A stretch of DNA of 48,717 bases from Asterionellopsis glacialis (taxonomy: Eukaryota > Bacillariophyta > Plagiogrammaphyceae > Rhaphoneidales > Asterionellopsidaceae), in assembly GCA_014885115.2 (NCBI GenBank), contig WKLE02000565.1:7775-56491 (forward strand), given 5' to 3'. The notes under the pieces were generated by a model that saw only the letters and a list, made by a program, of their open reading frames with translations, made no database searches and was not told the DNA's origin. The position numbers and the translations under genes are program-made. Positions 42,596-48,717 of this stretch are shown here, one piece after another. Each line of letters begins with the position of its first letter. Position 1 is the stretch's first letter.

Positions 42596-43245
42596 GGTGG
42601 ACAACTAGTATTATTATTGATGTGTGTTGAGCGTTGATTGATGGACAACCCTTCTGTGGATGCCAAACGAAGCTTTTTCTCACTAGGAAAAGTTACACAA
42701 ATATTCTTGACCAATAGATACGTTGCCCAAACTTCACATTCAAATCAAAAATCGGGGGGTTCTCGTCGTCACGTTGAGAGCTCGTGTAAGGTAAAGTAGT
42801 TGTAAAATTTATCCAACTAGACAACACCCCTCTTTGGGTTTCTTTTTGGAGTCCGCTTACGCACTTGACTTTTTTTTTCCATTGTTTGTTTTTGCACGCA
42901 CGACACACTCACGCACGTGCTTCACTCCTCGAATGTAGGAAAAATATTCATAAACAAAATAGCATACTGTAAAAGCTATATTCTATGAAACGTAATGTTT
43001 AGGAGTGATGTCCGATTTGGACGAGGTCTAGTTTCGAACTCTTTCGATGACGTATATCTCCGGGTTTTCATTCCCGATCAGAACTCTTTCCCGCCCGCAA
43101 GAAGAAAAAAGAACGGAAACTTCAATAGTGTCAGAAATAATAAAATACGATATCTCGCGAAACCAAGACATGAACGACATCTTCATTCGGCTTCACAAAA
43201 TTCTGCTACAATTACACATGCATACATGGACATGAAGGGGGAATC
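42596..43245. other. Divergent promoter region
   Basis: 650 bases between a minus-strand plastid gene and the plus-strand deaminase-like gene. Overlapping short frames at 42995-43261 lack family resemblance. Confidence 0.4.
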
Positions 43246-46080
43246 ATGGCAGCAGCAATAAACAACAATACCGATAGATCCTCCTACCCTTGGATAGGAT
43301 GGGTATTCCAATCCGCTGTGATTGGACTTTCATGTGGGTTAGGGTATGGAATGATTGTCACAAACCACAAATTGCTAAAAGACGAAGAAGAATCTTCGAA
43401 AGAAACGCAGATTCGTCATTGGGATACACAAAGAGTCACGAATCTGATTCACAAAATTCAAAATCAAATAGTCAAATCATCTCCCCGTACATTGTTATTT
43501 TGGAGTTTACTTGTAGGGACATGTCCACATGCATGGGTCAAATGGACGTGGTATCCTTTGGTATTGTTCTGTTTTCATCGAGAACCACCAAAAGACGACG
43601 ATGACAACTTGAAGGGACCAAAAGGTGATGATTTATCACATTCATCTTTCAGTGCTACGAAAAACAACATGAAAGATGTGGAAGAAATAATGAAAACGCC
43701 TATTAGAACGAATAAGAAAGGAATAGAAGAAGAAGAGCAAAAACAACGAAATGTACTTTCTGAAATGCCAGCTATAGCAGCACAAGGTGATACAGCAACT
43801 GTGTCATCTAATTCATCGTCCTTGGTTGTCAAGGACGGTGGTACAAGTGCAACAGCACCAGGAGGAGGAGGAGGAGAACGCTATGTAGAAATGCTTGTAC
43901 ACAATGTCTCACATACAGACTTGGTACTTGGTGTAAATGCTCCACGATTGAATGTGGACGATGAGGACAATGACAATATCAACAGTACTAATGCGACAGA
44001 AAAGGAATATTGTTTATGCCGTCCTCGATTTTCAGCATTTGATTTATATTCTAGACGCATTTTGACAAGTTTAGATCAACCATCATCGTCATTATCGAAT
44101 CAAAGGACGATTGCATCCTTTCCGCGATATGAACGATCCGATGATATACGGTATACCATTGTCACACCTCGACCATCACGAAAGGCCATGCTCCCTACTG
44201 GATTTCAACTTGATAGTGATAATGATACAACATCGAATGCTTTATGTATTCCCTCGGAGGAACTTGTCAATTTACGATTCCGTGGACGTGATGCACCTCG
44301 TATCGAACCCTACCTTGAAGAAGAAGAACATCCAAAACAAGCACTTGCACACGAAAAGGAATCACTTCGTTTCACTCATGTCTTTTTTCCACTCTTGGCA
44401 ACCTTGTTACCGCGATGGCATCAAAGTATTGCCAGTAAGTATTCAAAATCCGGTGATGGTGTTCGCATCAAGAAGGTTTTAATTTTGGTCACGGGAGTTG
44501 GTACACCACGTAATTGGACACATTCTATTACAGGGAATAGTACAGAGGCTTGTGCACAATTAATGGAACGGTATATATCCGAACTGTATCCAGATGTTAC
44601 AGTCCGATTTGTTCATTCCGAAAGCAATATTTTTAGATATGATGAAAACATTGAATTTGCCAAACATGAATTAATGCCCTGTATTGACGCCTACCGTGAT
44701 GCACATGCACGTCAAGAGCTCTATCCAGATGAGAAAGAACAACAACAACTAATTGTGAGTGGTAGTAATAGTAGCACGGGAAGCATAAGTCATATTCCAT
44801 CCTTGGCACCCTTCAATACGGAATGGAAACAAAGCTTTGCTGTCACATTGAGTTTTGCGGATGGATCTCCAGCTCGTACTCATGCTATACAAGCATCACT
44901 ACGGCCGTACCGACCTAGTTACTTTCATTTTTGGCAGTTGAAGACCTTTTGGCATGATACCAAGATTTGTGAAGATGACATTGAAGTTCATTCATTTGAA
45001 GACATGGAAACTGTTCCAGCCATGGAGATTAGCCAAACCAATAAAAGAGAACAAATGGTGATGGAAGAAATTAAACGATTCCGTGAAGAATTTTTAGAAA
45101 CTGTACATTCTCATCAAAATGATATTCGACAATTTTGGTTACGAAAAACGAAAAAACCTGTCCTTGCGGTGCTGTTAGTGGAACATCCAGAAAGGGGTCG
45201 AATTTTGTACCGTGGAACCAATATGGAAGTGAGTATGCCCACCGGATCCCTTTGTGCGGAACGTAATGTCATTGGAACAGCTCTTGCTGCCAATCCAGAT
45301 TTAAAACGGGAATACTTAAGTATGGTAGCTGTGCTGGCAGTCCCTCTTGCACCAGCATCTGTTGCAGGAGGGACAGACGAAAAGAATATCCCTCTGTGCC
45401 AGGAAATACCTCCTAGACCAGAAAATATCCGTCGGTCGATGAGTGTTACCAGCTTTGCTAGTATTATCGAAGATGACGACCAACATGACGAAGATTCAGG
45501 CTGGGTATTTGAAAATGTAGCCTCTACTTCCATGTTGAGCATTCCTAAAGAAGGAAGCAGCGTCACGAATAACAATGCCGCAACAACAGCACCTGCCAAC
45601 GTTGTAACAGTAAAGAAATCTTCTCCAGATTGTTCTCCAGCTTTGGGCCCTGATGTCCCACCCGCTTTCAAGTTACCCCCATCCGTGGTCTCTACTAGTA
45701 CAACACCCAAACAGTCTCCTCCGGGGACACCTCGTCGTCTAATTGCTCTTCATAATACCTCCCGGCTACCCATGACAGCTGCTGATTTGATCAGTACAGA
45801 TCCTACTGCAACGTTCACTTCTAATTCGGCTATAACAACCACAACTACTATGAGTAGAAACAGCAATAAAGGAAACCTGAAAAGTGGGAAAGACACAACA
45901 CCCAAAAAGAAAAAGAAGACAGTTGTCGTGCATTCGAATGAAGATTTGAATCCACTCCGTCCCTGTGGTGCCTGTAACGAATGGCTGAAAAAGATTGCTG
46001 AATCCAATCCTCATTTCAAAGTACTTACGTTTACAGATGCAGATTGCAATGGTGTCTACGTAAGTCCCTGTCAAGAGTAG
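43246..46080 (+). CDS. Large membrane-associated cytidine-deaminase-like protein
   Basis: 944 residues. Two hydrophobic stretches near the N-terminus (IGWVFQSAVIGLSCGLGYGM and LLFWSLLVGTCPHAWVKW) suggest membrane association. Residues ~90-230 are polar linker. Around 400-560 a predicted alpha/beta region starts KKVLILVTGVGTPRNWT. The deaminase fold is at the C-terminus: PVLAVLLVEHPERGRILYRG, then GSLCAERNVIGTA with zinc ligand C670 and catalytic E672. PCGACNEWLKKI follows with C907 and C910. About 235 residues of Ser/Thr/Pro/Asn-rich sequence separate the two halves of the zinc site, where ordinary cytidine deaminases have only a few dozen. All catalytic residues are present, so it may be active on a free nucleoside, nucleotide or polynucleotide. 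The substrate cannot be told. Confidence 0.8.
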   Translation: MAAAINNNTDRSSYPWIGWVFQSAVIGLSCGLGYGMIVTNHKLLKDEEESSKETQIRHWDTQRVTNLIHKIQNQIVKSSPRTLLFWSLLVGTCPHAWVKWTWYPLVLFCFHREPPKDDDDNLKGPKGDDLSHSSFSATKNNMKDVEEIMKTPIRTNKKGIEEEEQKQRNVLSEMPAIAAQGDTATVSSNSSSLVVKDGGTSATAPGGGGGERYVEMLVHNVSHTDLVLGVNAPRLNVDDEDNDNINSTNATEKEYCLCRPRFSAFDLYSRRILTSLDQPSSSLSNQRTIASFPRYERSDDIRYTIVTPRPSRKAMLPTGFQLDSDNDTTSNALCIPSEELVNLRFRGRDAPRIEPYLEEEEHPKQALAHEKESLRFTHVFFPLLATLLPRWHQSIASKYSKSGDGVRIKKVLILVTGVGTPRNWTHSITGNSTEACAQLMERYISELYPDVTVRFVHSESNIFRYDENIEFAKHELMPCIDAYRDAHARQELYPDEKEQQQLIVSGSNSSTGSISHIPSLAPFNTEWKQSFAVTLSFADGSPARTHAIQASLRPYRPSYFHFWQLKTFWHDTKICEDDIEVHSFEDMETVPAMEISQTNKREQMVMEEIKRFREEFLETVHSHQNDIRQFWLRKTKKPVLAVLLVEHPERGRILYRGTNMEVSMPTGSLCAERNVIGTALAANPDLKREYLSMVAVLAVPLAPASVAGGTDEKNIPLCQEIPPRPENIRRSMSVTSFASIIEDDDQHDEDSGWVFENVASTSMLSIPKEGSSVTNNNAATTAPANVVTVKKSSPDCSPALGPDVPPAFKLPPSVVSTSTTPKQSPPGTPRRLIALHNTSRLPMTAADLISTDPTATFTSNSAITTTTTMSRNSNKGNLKSGKDTTPKKKKKTVVVHSNEDLNPLRPCGACNEWLKKIAESNPHFKVLTFTDADCNGVYVSPCQE

Positions 46081-46092
46081 GGGGAAAAACGT

Positions 46093-46245
46093 ATGCCTGG
46101 AGAATCATTTTGGTCCTGCAAGTTAGGGATTGTCCTTGAAGGGATATTGTCTGTAGTTTTGATTTTGCTCTGGTTTATTGAACGAGTACAATATAGTTCT
46201 ACTCTAGGTACCGATACACAAAGGAATAATATAATAAAAAAATAA
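46093..46245 (+). CDS. Possible 50-residue membrane peptide
   Basis: Begins 13 bases after the deaminase-like gene's stop. It contains one hydrophobic helix (LGIVLEGILSVVLILLWFIE) between polar ends. It could be translated by chance from the 3' untranslated region or be the first part of the decayed gene downstream. Weak support. Confidence 0.2.
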   Translation: MPGESFWSCKLGIVLEGILSVVLILLWFIERVQYSSTLGTDTQRNNIIKK

Positions 46246-46474
46246 AAAGTGCAAGCAATCGGTTCATTTCAAATACTTACTGTTAGTTTTCACGACAGCG
46301 CGAAACGTAATGAAAATGTGCTGATTGCTGTGCTTTAGACACTATCCAATACATATTTTTTCCGTTCAAACTATTGCGATCAACTTGGATATCTTTTTTT
46401 GGCTCAGCACTCCAGAGTGCAGTAAACATAATTTGCTCCACTACGAAGAAGTTGAATCGGTTTTTTTTACCTGA

Positions 46475-47010
46475 TGCTGTAGCATATTTATCAGAAAAAG
46501 TGAATCCGGTGAAGATGATAACTACACGGACAACATATTAGAAGTGGTGCAGAATAAAGAAGCTATCGAAACGGCTGAATGGTCGGTGTCGGATCTCAGA
46601 GCAAGGGTGGAATTAGCGTATCGGAGCCTTTTAATAAGTCTTAATAAGCTGTAGAAGCACAAGAGTATACTCTCACTCCAAAGTCTCGTTCTTTTGGTAC
46701 ATTGCGAATAGGATCTTCTCCCCAACACAATATCCCACCAGTCAAGCAACTGTAGGTCCTTCTCTCTTTCCATTCCTTCTGGCAACCGTTTCTCCTGGAA
46801 AAGGTCGTCCTCATGCTGGTTTTGACAAAAAAGATCTTAGTGATGAATGCTGTTTTGTTCCAGTTTTTGTACGAGGAAGATCAAATGGTGCTAGAGACTA
46901 TCCCCTCCAAAAGATCAAGCAAGTGTCGCCAAAACTTGTACTTCGACACCACCACGTCCAGCAGCACCAGATTTGATAACTCCTTGTTTTGCCTGAGCTT
47001 TGGCTTTCTG
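46475..47010 (+). pseudogene. Multiply frameshifted gene relic
   Basis: Plus-strand coding-like frames follow one another with frame changes. 46475-46654 has EAIETAEWSVSDLRARVELA. 46648-46755 has EYTLTPKSRSFGTLRIGSSP. 46749-46976 has GFDKKDLSDECCFVPVFVRG. A last piece contains STPPRPAAPDLITPCFA. Each frame reaches a stop within a few codons of the next one's beginning, which is the pattern of single-base indels. A pyrimidine tract and TTTATCAG at 46485-46492 could be an intron end. The opposite strand near 46915-47014 also gives a coding-looking frame, so the strand of the last piece is uncertain. Family unknown. Confidence 0.35.
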
Positions 47011-47604
47011 TTCTTCTTATTGTTGGTTGTAACAGATAGTATGTGCCTTTCTTGTTTGTTATCATGTGCTTTTCGATAGAGCGGGACGCATATTTCAGAC
47101 GTGCATCCTTCGCTCCCACTGTTGGCTCATTTTTTTTTCATAGGGTTCGTAATTACTATGGTCTTGTTGAGGGATAGGGTTAGTAACCAAGTCCGTTGGG
47201 TGCGAGAGGGCAGGCAGGCGCAGAGACCATCTGTTTTGCCAACTACAGCAGAGGATATCTGGCCTGCAACCACAGTCTCGCGCAATAAACCAGAGGCGCA
47301 TTTGCGGGACTGATTCAGCAACTCTGTCGTCAGCCACGATTGCATGCACCTGATGTCATTTGCATATACTATATACGGAATAACGCATCGTCACGCCCAG
47401 AACGCACAACATGATATCCGATCGAACTCTGCACCTCTCTTGTGTCTTCTCAGCAGATCAGAATCGTCAACCGAACACAGCACAAAAAGCAAAAGAACAG
47501 AAACACTATTGTTTGAAGAGCATTAATTCGCTTTATATTGACATTAGTAAGGACGAACCAGTCATAAATTATAACAAATTTTCTCGTTTCTCTCAACCAC
47601 CACC
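47011..47604. other. Spacer upstream of the PAP/fibrillin gene
   Basis: About 600 bases with relatively GC-rich patches (47180-47310). Several overlapping open frames on both strands are mutually exclusive and lack family resemblance. No gene was called. Confidence 0.4.
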
Positions 47605-48195
47605 ATGAAGGTTTTCGCATTTATACTACTTGGTCTTTCGACAACTGCCTCGTCGTTCTCTTTTCCGGGAACTCAGGCAACACGTGAAAAACTCAAGATT
47701 GATTTGTTAAAGCTTTCCTCGGACACTCAACGTGGCCTCACAGCATCACCAGAACAACAAGCACAAATTGAAAGTTTATTTGAAAAACTTGAAAAGGTCA
47801 ATCCGACCAGAAAACCCTTGAAAACGACCAAGGTCAATGGTGATTGGTCCTTGGAATACACAACATCTGACTCCATTTTAGGAAAAGGTGGATTTCCGAG
47901 GGTTGGAAAAATCGTTCAAAAGATTGATACGACGACATTAAGTGCCGAAAACTCAGAAGTTGTAAGTTACTTTGGTGTGAAGGTTCCACGAAAGGTTACT
48001 GCCGAACTTGATCCGCAAAATGACAAGTTTACCAATGTCAAATTTCGAAGATTCAGTTTGGGACCTATTGGCTTCGATGCACCTGAATCCTTCAGAGGGT
48101 CTTTGGATATCACTTATTTGGATGATGATCTTCGATTGACAAGAGGAGACAAGGGTAACATCTTTGTGTTGACCCGAATGAACGAGAAGAATTAG
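47605..48195 (+). CDS. Plastid PAP/fibrillin-family protein
   Basis: 196 residues. MKVFAFILLGLSTTASSFSFPG is a signal peptide ending in ASSF, the plastid-entry type. The rest is a PAP/fibrillin domain: a helical start with REKLKIDLLKLSSDTQRGL and IESLFEKLEKVNP, then the lipocalin-like part with VNGDWSLEYTTSDSILGKGG, VSYFGVKVPRKVTAELDP and SFRGSLDITYLDDDLRLTRG, ending NIFVLTRMNEKN. The NGDWxLxYTTS and closing DxxLRLTRGxxGNxFVL motifs are diagnostic. Family members are plastid lipid-associated proteins at plastoglobules or thylakoids. The specific ligand is unknown. Confidence 0.92.
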   Translation: MKVFAFILLGLSTTASSFSFPGTQATREKLKIDLLKLSSDTQRGLTASPEQQAQIESLFEKLEKVNPTRKPLKTTKVNGDWSLEYTTSDSILGKGGFPRVGKIVQKIDTTTLSAENSEVVSYFGVKVPRKVTAELDPQNDKFTNVKFRRFSLGPIGFDAPESFRGSLDITYLDDDLRLTRGDKGNIFVLTRMNEKN

Positions 48196-48717
48196 ACTCT
48201 GTAAGTACCTTTTTTCATGAGTTTCATGTAATACATACGAACACAACGTACTTTGTAGAGGAATTTAGATGACGAATATATGAGAGAGGTCATAAGGGAA
48301 TGAGCGCAATCTAAACAAATTTCGAAGTATTCCTGTTGCTTGACATTCAAATTTTTAAGATAATATACGGCCTTGTTCCTGTAAATGAAACTCTTCTCCG
48401 TGCCTTTTTCCTTCCAATTTTTGTGTGGACTTTAATGAAGAACAATTTAATCTTGTAATTAAATCTTCTCGCACACTCAAGATGAAGCCATCATCCCTTG
48501 TGCCCCCTGTAATAACCAATACAAACACCGATTTCGAGATTATCACTCCTCTCTTGCTCTCTCTGTCAGGAAGTTTTTTCTCGGGGATACAGACTCTGTA
48601 GCACGGGCATATTTAAAAAAAATTTCATAGCCCTACGGTACCTGGCTGATACACACATTTTTTGCAACAATCAGTGCAACAAAGATATCTACGTAATAAT
48701 ACGTAGGGTTAGTACCA
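48196..48717. other. Right-end region
   Basis: A minus-strand open frame at 48355-48546 (GTG start, contains DDGFILSVREDLITRLN) has coding-like codon use and could be the last exon of a gene starting beyond the window, but there is no other support. A near-match to the dispersed motif (GGTACCTGGCT) lies near 48639. Confidence 0.3.

Noticed and set aside
46915..47014. Minus-strand frame containing KQGVIKSGAAGRGGVEVQ
   Set aside because: It looks coding but overlaps plus-strand coding-like pieces, has no start, and could not be extended by any intron I could support. Mentioned under the relic instead.

Overview
The window looks like nuclear DNA of a photosynthetic stramenopile, most likely a diatom. 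It has AT-rich spacers, mostly intronless genes, GT-AG introns where introns occur, and no sign of bacterial operons. Several small proteins begin with a signal peptide followed by an ASAF/ASAFAP-type plastid-entry motif. The clearest is MASAFAP in the gene at 42356-42595. Other products are typical eukaryotic housekeeping or lineage proteins: HMG box, armadillo repeats, TXNDC9/PLP3-like, PDCD2/TSR4-like, SOUL, PAP/fibrillin, Lin0512 and FkbM. Two runs of N (18760-18769 and 31560-31598) are assembly gaps.

Layout. 0-3 kb: a tandem pair of secreted cysteine-rich protein genes, the first with three in-frame stops and the second intact. 4.8-11.7 kb: two long, convergent, low-complexity proteins of unknown role. 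11.7-14.9 kb: a gene-poor stretch with short palindromic motifs and a decayed coding fragment. 14.9-20.2 kb: an HMG-box protein, a small probably mitochondrial protein, and a membrane-anchored FkbM-type methyltransferase with a proline-rich stalk. 21.7-27.6 kb: an armadillo-repeat protein, a protein with a PD-(D/E)XK-like motif and a zinc knuckle, and a plastid DUF2358-SOUL protein with one intron. 29.6-39.7 kb: an unknown Ser-rich protein, a TXNDC9-like co-chaperone, a frameshifted secreted Pro/Thr-rich protein, a membrane-anchored GH5-like protein, PDCD2/TSR4, and a small plastid protein. 40.2-48.2 kb: a frameshifted relic, a three-exon plastid Lin0512 protein, a second small plastid protein, a large cytidine-deaminase-like protein, another frameshifted relic, and a PAP/fibrillin protein.

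Five predicted plastid proteins are present (DUF2358-SOUL, the two small LTRKVI-motif proteins, Lin0512 and PAP/fibrillin). Three of them lie in a minus-strand stretch at 39.3-42.6 kb. TXNDC9 (chaperonin co-factor) and PDCD2/TSR4 (ribosomal-protein chaperone) are both proteostasis genes, but nothing in the sequence links them. Genes are individually promoted and there is no sign of co-transcription.

The strongest unexplained signals are two. The 9-mer TACCWGGTA occurs at least 13 times, always outside the genes called here. Two small plastid proteins share the motif LTRKVI-x2-FLGD but have tails of opposite charge. Several decayed or frameshifted genes are reported separately.
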